NCBI GenBank assembly: GCA_963758025.1
Contig: CAVWUA010000011.1
Coordinates: 62,001 to 126,000 of the forward strand
DNA from: CAVWUA01 sp963758025
GTDB taxonomy: Bacteria > Planctomycetota > Planctomycetia > Isosphaerales > Isosphaeraceae
DNA length: 64,000 nucleotides
Direction: 5' to 3'
Part shown: positions 28,492 through 37,686 of the stretch, one piece after another
Layout of the letters: each line of letters begins with the position of its first letter
Numbering within the stretch: position 1 is the first letter of the stretch
The notes under the pieces: generated by a model
Told to the model about the DNA's origin: nothing
The model's input: only the letters and a program-made list of their open reading frames with translations
The model's database searches: none
Made by a program: the position numbers and the translations under genes

Positions 28492-31400
28492 ATGAAACGC
28501 AGGTTGTTCGGGCATCGCGGTCGGATCCTGGCCCTTCTTGTTCTTCTGGCGAGCGGTCGTGCCCCGGCCGAGGAACCGGGCGTGCGCGACACCCAGAAGG
28601 AGACGATCCCGCTGACGAGCCCGGAACAGGCCGTGGCGCGATTCAATCTTCCCGAAGGCTTCCGGGTGTCGCTGTTCGCGGCGGAACCGGACGTTCGACA
28701 GCCGATCGCCATCGCCACGGACCCCCGGGGCCGCCTCTGGGTCGCCGAAAATAACACATACGCCGAATCCGGGGTCAATTTCGATTCCTCCCAGCGCGAC
28801 CGGATCGTGATCCTCGACGACACCGATCACGACGGCCGCTCCGATCGCCGGACGGTCTTCTGGGACCAGGCGGAGAAACTGACGAGCGTCGAGGTCGGCT
28901 TCGGGGGCGTCTGGGCCCTCTGCCCACCGCACCTTCTGTTCATCCCCGACCGCGACGGAGACGACCGCCCGGACGGCGCGCCGGAGGTTGTGCTCGACGG
29001 ATGGAATGCAGACGATGTCCGCCATAACATCGCCAACGGCCTGCGTTGGGGTCCGGATGGCTGGCTTTACGGCCGCCACGGGATTCTGGCCACCTCCCAC
29101 GTCGGCAAGCCAGGATCGACCCCGGCCGAACGGACCCCGATCAATTGCGGAATCTGGCGCTATCACCCGACGCGGAAGGTCTTCGAGGTCGTCTGTCGAG
29201 GGACGACCAACCCCTGGGGCATGGACTGGAACGACCTTGGCGAACCGTTCTTCATCAACACAGTCATCGGCCATCTCTGGCACGCGCTGCCCGGCGCTCA
29301 TTATCAACGGATGTACGGCGAGGACTTCAACCCCTACCTCTACCGCCTGATGCCGCAGACGGCCGACCACGTTCACTGGGACACCTCCGCCGAGAGCTGG
29401 GACGACATCCGCGCTCTGGGCGTCACACCGACGACCGACCGCGCGGGCGGCGGGCATGCGCACTCCGGGTTGATGTTCTATCTCGGCGATAACTGGCCGG
29501 ATGCCTTCCGCGACGCCGTCTTCACCATCAACCTGCACGGCCGTCGCCTCAATCAAGATCGCCTCAAACGGCAAGGGGCGGGATACGTCGGCGTGCATGC
29601 GGCGGACCTCCTGAAAACGGATGACCCCTGGTTCCGCGCCGTGGACCTGATCTACGGAAACGATGGCGGCGTGTACATCGCCGACTGGAGCGACATCGGC
29701 GAATGCCACGAAAACGACGGCGTTCACCGCTCCTCCGGGCGCATTTACAAGGTGACGTATCAGCAGCCGCCCCGCCCGGACCATGCCGACCTGACAGCCC
29801 TGAGCAACGCGGAACTCGTGGGCCTTCTGAACCGCCGGAACGACTGGTACGTCCGGCAATCCCGACGCATCCTGCAAGAACGCGCGGCCAGCGGTCAATC
29901 CTTGGAGGACGTGCATGCGCAACTGAAGACGTTGTATGAGCAAGAAAAGGACGTCCGTCGGAAACTTCGGGCGTTGTGGTGTCTCCATGTGACCGGCGGA
30001 ACAGATCGAGATTTCCTCATTCAGCAACTGAACGCCCCCAACGAGCACATCCGCTCCTGGGCGGTCCGTTTGCTGATGGATGACGGAGAGATCCCGGAGG
30101 AGATCATCTCCCGGCTGGTCGTTCAGGCCCGAGATGAAACCTCCGGACTGGTCCTGCTCTACCTGGCCTCCGCGTTGCAGCGAATCAAAACAGGCCAACG
30201 CTGGGGTCTGGCTGAAGCATTGGCGGCGCACGACGAATTCGCGGCTGATCCGGCCTTGCCGCTCATGATCTGGTACGGCATTGAGCCGGCCGTCCCGGAA
30301 AACCCATCGCGGGCGGTCGCCCTGGCCGGATCGAGCGGGATTCCGCTGATCAGCCAGTTCATCGCCCGCCGGCTGACGGGAAATCTCGAACGAGTTCCAA
30401 AGCCGGTGGACGAACTCGTGACACGGCTCGGTGAGGTACGCTCCACCGACACGCAACGCGCGATCCTGGTGGGAATGACCGAGGCCCTTCAGGGCTTCCG
30501 GAAAATCGAGGCGCCGGAATCGTGGGAATCTGCCCGGAAAATGTTGAGCGAACGCCCCGACGAGGAGCTGCGCCGGCTGACCCGGGAGCTATCGGTCGTC
30601 TTCGGCGACGGCCGGGCCCTGGAGGAACTGAAAGCGATCGCCACGGCGAAGACCGCCGCGCTGGACTCCCGGCGCAACGCGATTCGGGTCCTCGTGGAGG
30701 CCCAGGCGGACGAGCTCACGCCGTTATTGCATTCCTTGCTGGTCGATCGGGACCTGGCGGCCGACGCGGTGCGAGGACTGGCGGCGTTCGAGACGCCGAG
30801 CACGCCCAAGATCCTGCTCGATCGCTACCGCAATCTGCCTCAGAACGCCCGCGCCGACGCGATTGTCACCCTCAGCGCGCGACCGTCCTACGCTCGCGTC
30901 TTGCTGGATGCGGTCGCTCGCGGGAGCGATCCCTCGGGAAGACGTCCCCACCTTCCAGGTGCGTCAGATGGCGAGCTTTCCGGATGAGACGATCCGCCGA
31001 CAGATCGAGACATTGTGGCCGGAGCTGAAGTCGATACCCGAGCAAAAGCAGAGCCGGATCGCGCAACTCAAGACGCTTTTGACCCGTGAGGCGCAACCGA
31101 AGGCCGACCCGTCCCAGGGGCGTGCGCTCTTCGAGCAGGCCTGCGCGTCGTGCCATACGCTCTTCGGAACAGGGGGAAAGATCGGGCCGGACCTGACCGG
31201 GGCTCAGCGATCGAACCTCGATTACCTGCTGGAGAACATCGTCGATCCGGCGGCCACCGTCTCCAACGATTTCCACATGTCCACCGTGGCCCTGGCTGAC
31301 GGACGAATTCTGAGCGGAATCGTGAGCGACCAGGGCGGGCCGACCCTCGCCATCCAGACCCCCACCGAACGCCTGGTCGTGCGCCGAGATGATGTTGAGG

Positions 31401-31537
31401 AGATTCAGACCTCAGCGCAGTCCCTGATGCCGGACGGCTTGCTCGACACCTTGAACGCGGATCAGATCCGCAACCTGATGGACTACTTGATGTCGCCGAG
31501 CCAGGTTCCGCTCCCGGAATCCGCGGAACGGCAATGA
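28492..31537 (+). CDS. Secreted dehydrogenase-like beta-propeller with C-terminal haem domain (TIGR02604/TIGR02603 type), frameshifted
   Basis: Repaired, about 1,015 residues. ATG 28492 begins a signal peptide (MKRRLFGHRGRILALLVLLA). Residues about 45-430 match the planctomycete/verrucomicrobial 'putative membrane-bound dehydrogenase' domain (TIGR02604), a sugar-dehydrogenase-like propeller: FNLPEGFRVSLFAAEPDVRQ, DPRGRLWVAENNTY, IANGLRWGPDGWLYGRHGI, GVYIADWSDIGECHENDG. A HEAT-like helical middle follows. The C-terminus carries the haem motif CASCHTLFGTGGKIGPDLTG and NLDYLLENIVDPAATVSNDF, typical of TIGR02603. The frame changes near 30930, and REDVPTFQVRQMASFPDETI continues. An oxidase or dehydrogenase of extracellular sugars passing electrons to its own haem is the usual guess, not a proven role. 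Confidence 0.92.
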
Positions 31538-31541
31538 GGCC

Positions 31542-33371
31542 TCAACGGTCCTCTCGCTCATTCCAGACCGACTGGAGGAGTGCGAACAGCTCCGGATCAT
31601 GTCGGCGCAATTCGGAACGAACGTACGGATAGAAGTCGTTCGTGCCGAAGAACGCCTCGCTGGCCTCCGCGAAATATTCCATCGGGTTCGTCGTGGCGTA
31701 TGCCAGGTCATCCCGACCGTTGATGCGTAGCACCGAATCATATATCATCGATTTGATCGCATGTTGAAACGCGTCCCGGACCTCGGCGTTATGGAAGCCA
31801 TCGTCGAGGAACTGGTGGTGATAACCGTGCGCCAGCTCGTGCAGAACCATCCAGGGCTGGTCGATGGTCCATGACAGGAAATTGCGGGCATTGGCGATCT
31901 CCACGCAGCGCGCTTTCTCCGGATTCATGTCGTGCGTCTTGAGCCAGCCGGTATCGGGGTGGTACGCCATGCAAGGGTGGTGCGGCTCCTCCCGCTCCAC
32001 CCAGATGCGAATCGTCTGGAGCCGTTTTACGGCCGCGTGCGGAACGCGCCGGCCGATCTCGTAAAGCTGGTGGCGCAGGAGTTCCAGAGTCTGATCGGCC
32101 AGAGCCGGGTCGTCGAGAAGGTCCTGATGGACAAGCACCTCCCAGCCTTCGATCCGCTGAACCTCATAACACTCCGTCGGGGCGAACGACCGCGCCTCCT
32201 GGTCCGCCTCCTTGTGCTGTTGTTCCGCGAGTTCATCCAGTTCCGACAGGCGAAAGCGCACGCTGACGATATAAGGGGCCTCTCCCTCGGTCCAGTGTCC
32301 ATACGTCGTCGTCACGATCGTGCCGTCGGGAAGCACCTCGACCCCTGGATAGGCGCAGTCGGCCCCTTTGTGATTGTCCATCAAACGGACCCGGTACTGC
32401 CCTTCGCGGCCTTCGCGGATGTCGTCGTAGGTCCCGACCCAGCCAACCCAGTCCCCCTTGGTCGGGCTCTCGTGGGTGGTATCGCGGAACGAGATAAATA
32501 GGCGGCCATCCGGCCCGTACTGGCCAACGTGGCGGTCCCCCGTCAAGGCCCCCGGAAGTTCCCTCGGCTCGGTCCACGTCTGCCCCTCGTCGTTCGAGAA
32601 AATGACGAAGGAGTTGAATTTGCGACTATTTTCACGCAAAAGAACGGCCATTTGTTTGCCGTCGGGGGAGCGGATCAGCCCCGGCTCGCAAAGGTGTGCT
32701 TCCGGGTGCTCGGCAATGACCTCGGGCTTGCTCCAGGTCAGGCCCCCATCCTTGGAGAGAATTTTGTAGACGCGAAACCTGGTGGTCTTCCCCTCGTTGT
32801 GCAAGAACCGCCCGTCATCATGGAATAAGGCCATGTAGTCGCCATTCGCCAGTCGGGCGACACTCGCCATCGCCACGATGCCGCCGAAGTCGCCGATCGG
32901 TTCCAAAGGGGTCCAGGTCTTGCCGTCGTCTTCCGAGACGGCCATGCGGATCGGATAAAGCCCGGAAAAGAGGATCAGGCGTTTCTTGCCCTGGGGATCG
33001 ACCACGCGATGAATCGTCGGGGTTTCCTTCGAGGTCGCCCAGTTGTCCGGCGTGGGCAGACGCTCCGACCACGTCCGACCGCCATCGTTGCTACGCTTCA
33101 TCACGATCGCACCCCGACCATGCCCCTTGGGGTACACCACGATCATCGTCTTGCCGTCTTCGAGCAGAACCGTGGTGGGATGGCCGAGATACTGCCCCTC
33201 TTCCCGATCCACGACGACCTGCCGCTCGGTCTGACCCGCGAGGTCGATCAACGGGATCGAGTACCCTCGCGAGACGGCCGGACGATCGTCCTGACCGGTC
33301 GCGGCTTCCGTGCGCGACTCAGGAGAGGGCAGGGCGGTCATTGTGGCGAGAACCAGAAAGACAACAAGCAA
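31542..33371 (-). CDS. Sialidase-type beta-propeller fused to an HExxH metallopeptidase domain
   Basis: A 609-residue exported protein joining two parts. Residues 1-24 form a short signal peptide (MLVVFLVLATMTALP). Residues about 35-385 are a BNR/sialidase-like propeller with Asp-boxes SNDGGRTW, SEDDGKTW, SKDGGLTW and SNDEGQTW. Residues about 400-609 form a zinc peptidase: YEVQRIEGWEVLVHQDLLDD, the zinc motif in HELAHGYHHQF near residue 510, and the downstream Glu region in NPMEYFAEASEAFFG, like the anthrax-lethal-factor-like (ATLF) peptidases. The frame is intact. Glycan recognition with proteolysis of sugar-bearing proteins is an inference. The gene is convergent with the haem protein gene, 4 nt away. 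Confidence 0.88.
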   Translation of the reverse strand: MLVVFLVLATMTALPSPESRTEAATGQDDRPAVSRGYSIPLIDLAGQTERQVVVDREEGQYLGHPTTVLLEDGKTMIVVYPKGHGRGAIVMKRSNDGGRTWSERLPTPDNWATSKETPTIHRVVDPQGKKRLILFSGLYPIRMAVSEDDGKTWTPLEPIGDFGGIVAMASVARLANGDYMALFHDDGRFLHNEGKTTRFRVYKILSKDGGLTWSKPEVIAEHPEAHLCEPGLIRSPDGKQMAVLLRENSRKFNSFVIFSNDEGQTWTEPRELPGALTGDRHVGQYGPDGRLFISFRDTTHESPTKGDWVGWVGTYDDIREGREGQYRVRLMDNHKGADCAYPGVEVLPDGTIVTTTYGHWTEGEAPYIVSVRFRLSELDELAEQQHKEADQEARSFAPTECYEVQRIEGWEVLVHQDLLDDPALADQTLELLRHQLYEIGRRVPHAAVKRLQTIRIWVEREEPHHPCMAYHPDTGWLKTHDMNPEKARCVEIANARNFLSWTIDQPWMVLHELAHGYHHQFLDDGFHNAEVRDAFQHAIKSMIYDSVLRINGRDDLAYATTNPMEYFAEASEAFFGTNDFYPYVRSELRRHDPELFALLQSVWNEREDR

Positions 33372-33437
33372 TGATTCATAGCATCCCCCACATCGGCTTA
33401 CGAGGTGGTTTCGGGTGAACGCGAACGGCGGACAGGA

Positions 33438-33474
33438 GCCGCCGCGCCACGAGTCGAGAACGTGGCACGGCGGC
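33438..33474 (-). terminator. Hairpin downstream of the GDSL hydrolase gene
   Basis: GCCGCCGCGCCACG (33438-33451) pairs with CGTGGCACGGCGGC (33461-33474), 13 of 14 positions, around a 9-nt loop. It lies 12 nt downstream of the stop of the minus-strand hydrolase gene. No T-run follows on the minus strand, so it may be a Rho-independent terminator of weak form or a 3' stabilising hairpin. Confidence 0.5.
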
Positions 33475-33485
33475 GGGGACGGCCG

Positions 33486-34743
33486 TCAGGATTTCGGCCG
33501 GATCTGGTAACGATGCGACTTCGGCTCGGCCGCGGCGCGCTGCTGTGCAACGACGTCCGCCTCAAGCTTGTCGAGTGCCTGGAGGGCCTCGTCGAGATGG
33601 GGCAGGTTCTCCTTCTGGTAGGGCACCTGAATCTGCCGCCAGCGGAAGAAATGCAGGTCGTTGTGCCGTTTCGTCAGTTGATGCACCGTCTCAGCCTGCC
33701 GGCTCATCGGGGTTGCCAGAACAGCCAGGTTCACGCCCTCGGCCAGTTGTTCATCCGTGAACGTGCCGATCTCCTGGTCATCGATCGTCAGGACGTACTC
33801 CCCGTCATTCCAGCCCATCAACGTCCAGCACCTCCTGATCGAGCGACTTCATCACGTCCGAGGACTCGACTGCCAGGACGACGATGGGGTCTTTCAGGTC
33901 GATCGGAAACGGCAGCGCCTCGTCCTTCTGCGTCCAGCTCGTAATGCCATCCTTGCAACTCAGTTCGGAAATTTTGGCGTTCGCGGTCTCGGCTTTGGGG
34001 GCTTCGCAATCCGCCTGGATCTGAACACGGGTGACGGTTGCCGGGGCGTTCCAGGCTTCCAGCAAGGCCGCCGCCATCAACAACTGGCCGCCTGGTCCGG
34101 GATGAACGCGGTCGGGATTCAGTTTCTGCGCGGCCTCCGGGTCGCGTTCGTACGCCTTCTTCGTCGCCGCGACGACCGATGTGTTCAGGTCGGCAAGGTC
34201 CACATGCGACTCCTTGGCCAGCTCCGCGACGAAATCCCCGTAGCGTTCGAGGACGGCGTTATAGCCCCCCTCGAACTTCGGCTCGCGGGTCACATCGTCG
34301 AACGGGGACGGGCGGATCAGCGTGAGCCGGATTCCCGGGGCCTCCTCCTGGAGACGCTCGACGATGTGCCGATATCCTCGGACGAAAACGTCATAGATCT
34401 CTTGCTTGAACGGCTGATAGCTCGCGTCGTTCATCCCGAGCATGATCGTCACAACTGTCGGCTTGTAGGCAAAGACATCCCGATCAAGACGCACGTCGAT
34501 CGGGCCGCCCCCACCCCCTGTCACCCGGTCGCCACCCCAGCCGGAGTGAACGAACGTCACATCCATCTGGGGAAAACGCGTGACGACGAATGTCTCGACG
34601 AAGGTCGTGTAGAGTCGCTGGTCGGTGATGCTGTCCCCGTAGAAGACCACCCGATCGCCATCCTTCAAATAGAAGGAATCCTCGGCGCGGGCCAGGGCTG
34701 GCAGACCGAGCAATACGCAAATTGCTACTTTCGCGAACTTCAT
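33486..34743 (-). CDS. Secreted SGNH/GDSL hydrolase, frameshifted
   Basis: An esterase-type hydrolase of the SGNH superfamily, about 420 residues after repair. A signal peptide (MKFAKVAICVLLGLPALARA) starts at ATG 34743. The four conserved blocks are present: block I VVFYGDSITDQ with the nucleophilic Ser, block II Gly in SGWGGDRV, block III Asn in IMLGMNDASY, and block V DRVHPGPGG with Asp and His. Near 33820 the frame changes and LTLMGWNDGEYVLTIDDQEI continues through a beta-rich then helical tail to TGA 33486. Such enzymes deacetylate or de-esterify glycans; nearby secreted enzymes suit that. The exact substrate is unknown. Confidence 0.9.
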
Positions 34744-35004
34744 AAAGGTCAGTCTCCTCTCGGTTGGGATCGGGTCCGATGTTTGATCGCGGGGCCTCGC
34801 CTTCGACGACCATTAGCGGAAACGATACCGGAGCGGACGGTCGAACGATAGACCCTTGGCTCAGGAGATCGGTGCCGATCCGTCGGGCAGAATCCAAAAG
34901 TGCGGGCGTGATGGCCTCTCGTTTGCCTATGAATTGCTGGTAAGCCACCCGTTTCCGACCGACCTCGCGCACCCTCTGTTTGCATGATCGAAAAGGAGGA
35001 TTCC

Positions 35005-36214
35005 GTGGACTCATCCCGACGTCTGCCCAACGAACCGACTCTCGTCTCGCGCCGATCCTTGTTGCAGGCGAGCACAACGGCCATCCTGCTCGGCAGCACC
35101 TCGACGATCACGCGGCCGACCCAAGCGCGGGCGGACGCCACCGAATCCTCCGGAGGGGGTTGAGTGGCGGAACCGGCAGCCGGACATGGCGTATCGCCGC
35201 CTGGGCCGGACCAACATGATGATCTCCGAAGTGGTTTCGGGCGGCGATCCAATCACGCCCGATAACTTCCGGCACCTCGAAAAGGCCCTGGAAAAGGGAC
35301 TGAATTACCTGGACATGGCCCCGGCCTACCACCAGGGGAAGACCGAAGAGGCCTACGGGCAACTGCTCGGCGGTTCCTCGGCGAAACGGCAGAAGGTTTT
35401 CCTGACGACCAAGATTTCCGATTACAACAAGCGCCGGGAGCAGTTGTACCGCGACATCTTCAAGGGGTTGCCCGCGACGAAACAGGAGGCCATCCAGAAG
35501 CGGTCCCAGGAGCTTCGCGAGGAGCGTGGCGTCACGAAACCGGGCTACTTCCTGACGTATTTCCCCGGTCAACTCGATGCCTTCGACGGCTCGTACCTCT
35601 GCGCGGCCATGATGCCGGACTACGCGCACCGCGTCGAGGGAAGCCCCGAGTTGCGGAAGGTCATCATCGAGTCCCTCGAAGGCAGCCTGAAGCGCGTCGG
35701 GACCGACCATTTCGACATCATGATGTGCCCCCACGGCGCCAACGCTCCGGAGGACCTGAACAGCCCCGAGATCCTCGGCACGTTCCTGGAACTGAAGAAA
35801 CAGGGGAAGGTGCGCTTCCTGGGCGTGACCTCGCATAACGATCCGGCCGGCATCCTGCGCACGGCGACCAAGGCCGGGCATTACGACGCGGTCATGATGG
35901 CCTACAACGTCATCAACGGCGGATATCTCGATGACGCCATCCGACAGGCCGCGGATCAGGATGTCGGCATGATCGCCATGAAGGTGGCGATGGCCGTGGC
36001 GACACATCACAAACAGCTTCAACCCGTCCCGGACTGGCGCATCCAGAAGGTCGAGCGGATCGTCCCTGGGGACTGGAAGGCCCCCCAGAAGGCGTATCTC
36101 TGGACGTTGCAGAACCCGAGGATTTCCGCGGTGATCTCCAACCTCTGGGACGAGAACTTTGTGAACGAGAACCTGGCCGTCGCCGGGAAAAAGGTCGAGT
36201 TCCAGCAGGCGTGA
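35005..36214 (+). CDS. Tat-exported aldo/keto reductase, frameshifted after the signal
   Basis: An NAD(P)H-dependent aldo/keto reductase of about 400 residues. I choose GTG 35005 because AAGGAGG lies five nt upstream. The N-terminus holds a twin-arginine signal (SRRSLLQASTTAILLG). Near 35156, in a GGAGGGGG run, the frame changes to EGVEWRNRQPDMAYRRLGRT. The barrel follows: LEKALEKGLNYLDMAPAYHQ with the catalytic Asp-Tyr pair, FDIMMCPHGANAPED, GKVRFLGVTSHNDPAG. The Lys and His of the tetrad fit KVFLTTKIS and MMCPHG. Export of such a reductase through Tat implies that the cofactor is bound before secretion. Substrate unknown. Confidence 0.88.
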
Positions 36215-36240
36215 TGGCTTCCCGGGCTCGCCCGAAATCA

Positions 36241-36275
36241 AGCACGCCCCGCCACGAGGGATGGCGGGGCGTGCT
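36241..36275. terminator. Perfect hairpin between convergent genes
   Basis: AGCACGCCCCGCC (36241-36253) pairs perfectly over 13 bp with GGCGGGGCGTGCT (36263-36275). It lies between the aldo/keto reductase (plus, stop 36214) and the thioredoxin-PDZ gene (minus, stop 36311). There is no long T-run, but stem strength and position favour a bidirectional terminator. Confidence 0.7.
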
Positions 36276-36310
36276 CATGCGACTTGGTCTGTCCAGAGGA
36301 CGGCCTTTTG

Positions 36311-37624
36311 TCACGGCAGATGGAACGTGAGGTTCTTGCGCTCCCCATCCCGCAAGAGGGTCACGGCGATCGGATCGCCGGGCCGCTTCTGCTGCAAGGC
36401 ATGAGCCAGCAGCTCGGATTCGGTCATCCGCCGGGTCAGACCATCGAATGAGACGATGATATCCCCACGCTGAAAGCCCGCGTTCTTGGCGATGGCATGC
36501 TCTCCGTACTGGCCGACATGCCCGATCCGGAGCGCCATCCCGTCCTCACTGAGCCCGGCCTCCCGCCGCTGCTCGTCGGTCATCTCGTCCAGCTTCATCC
36601 CCCCGAAGCCCAATCGGCGCAGTTCCCAGGTCGTCGCTCGCCAGGAAATGTTCCCGCGCCGCCAACCTTCCGGCAGGTTGATCGTCACGTCGCGCACCGA
36701 GTCATCGCGGCGGATGCCCGCCTGGAGTTGACCCTGGCCGGGAGCATTCTGCAAGACCCATTGCAGGTCGGCGATCGAGAGCAACGGCTGGCCTTCCAGC
36801 GTGGCGATCTCATCTCCCGGACGAATCCCCGCGCGGGCGGCTGGGGAGTCCGGCGCGACCTCCCGCACCGTCGCCTTCTCCTTCGGGTCCATCGTCAATC
36901 CGATCCGGCTGGGGTCGGGGTAGGGAAACAACACCTTGTCCGGAATCGGCTTCCCGGCCTCGTGATAGGTCATCCGTTCGGCATCCCGAATCTGGTGGCA
37001 ATGCATGCAACTGCGAGCCACCTCCCCCTCGTAGTCCAGAGAGGTTCCGAAGCGTTCTTTCAAGCTCGGATAATCGCGGGGCGTCTTGTAGCGTGTCTGC
37101 GTGACCTGCTTGCCGGCCAGGGCGGATTTGAGCTGCGCGTAATTCTTGTGAATCCGCAGGCCCGCCTCCATCGCCTTCCGCAGTCCCTCCAGGGAGATGT
37201 CCTGAAACTCGGGCCGATCGGAACGGGTGCCGAACCGCGCGTAGATCGTCTTGTCGGGGTTCATCAGGTAGGCCGCGAAGGACTGATCGAAATCATGCTG
37301 AAAGGTCGTCAAGTCGATGTTGTTGGCCTGGACGATACGCACACAGACATACTGATCGAGCAAGTCCCGGATGATCGGGTCGCGCCGGGCGACATCGTCG
37401 TCGAATTCCTGACACGCCTCGCAAGGAATACAGCGGAACACCACGAACAGCGGCTTTCCCGATTCCTTCGAGGCCTGGATGCCCTCCTCCAGATTGTTAT
37501 AGATCCAGTCCAGCGAATCTTTGAACGTCTCGCGATCGTTCCGTACCTTCGTGTCACGGTCCTGGGCATGGACCGGCCCCGCCGAGACGAGCAACAAGCC
37601 GGCCAGGAGAAGAACTGAGCGCAT
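36311..37624 (-). CDS. Periplasmic fusion: thioredoxin-like, single c-haem motif, two PDZ domains
   Basis: A 437-residue exported protein. Signal peptide: residues 1-20 (MRSVLLLAGLLLVSAGPVHA). Residues about 35-190 form a thioredoxin-like domain with VVFRCIPCEACQEFDDDV; the cysteines are Cys65, Cys68 and Cys71, so both CxxC pairs share Cys68. Near residue 205 lies one c-type haem motif in RSCMHCHQIRD. Two PDZ domains follow, GLTMDPKEKATVREVAPDSP to about 310 and IGHVGQYGEHAIAKNAGFQR to the end. The frame is intact. A redox chaperone or protease-adaptor role is an inference. It is convergent with the aldo/keto reductase. Confidence 0.88.
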   Translation of the reverse strand: MRSVLLLAGLLLVSAGPVHAQDRDTKVRNDRETFKDSLDWIYNNLEEGIQASKESGKPLFVVFRCIPCEACQEFDDDVARRDPIIRDLLDQYVCVRIVQANNIDLTTFQHDFDQSFAAYLMNPDKTIYARFGTRSDRPEFQDISLEGLRKAMEAGLRIHKNYAQLKSALAGKQVTQTRYKTPRDYPSLKERFGTSLDYEGEVARSCMHCHQIRDAERMTYHEAGKPIPDKVLFPYPDPSRIGLTMDPKEKATVREVAPDSPAARAGIRPGDEIATLEGQPLLSIADLQWVLQNAPGQGQLQAGIRRDDSVRDVTINLPEGWRRGNISWRATTWELRRLGFGGMKLDEMTDEQRREAGLSEDGMALRIGHVGQYGEHAIAKNAGFQRGDIIVSFDGLTRRMTESELLAHALQQKRPGDPIAVTLLRDGERKNLTFHLP

Positions 37625-37686
37625 GAGCCTTTCCTCAAAAGGTTAAGTCGTGAACGCGACGTGATGATCCTGTCGCGGACGATATT

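Noticed and set aside
28450..30456. 668-residue open frame on the minus strand, opposite the dehydrogenase-haem gene
   Set aside because: The plus strand carries conserved dehydrogenase-domain blocks and a signal peptide; the minus frame has no recognisable domain.
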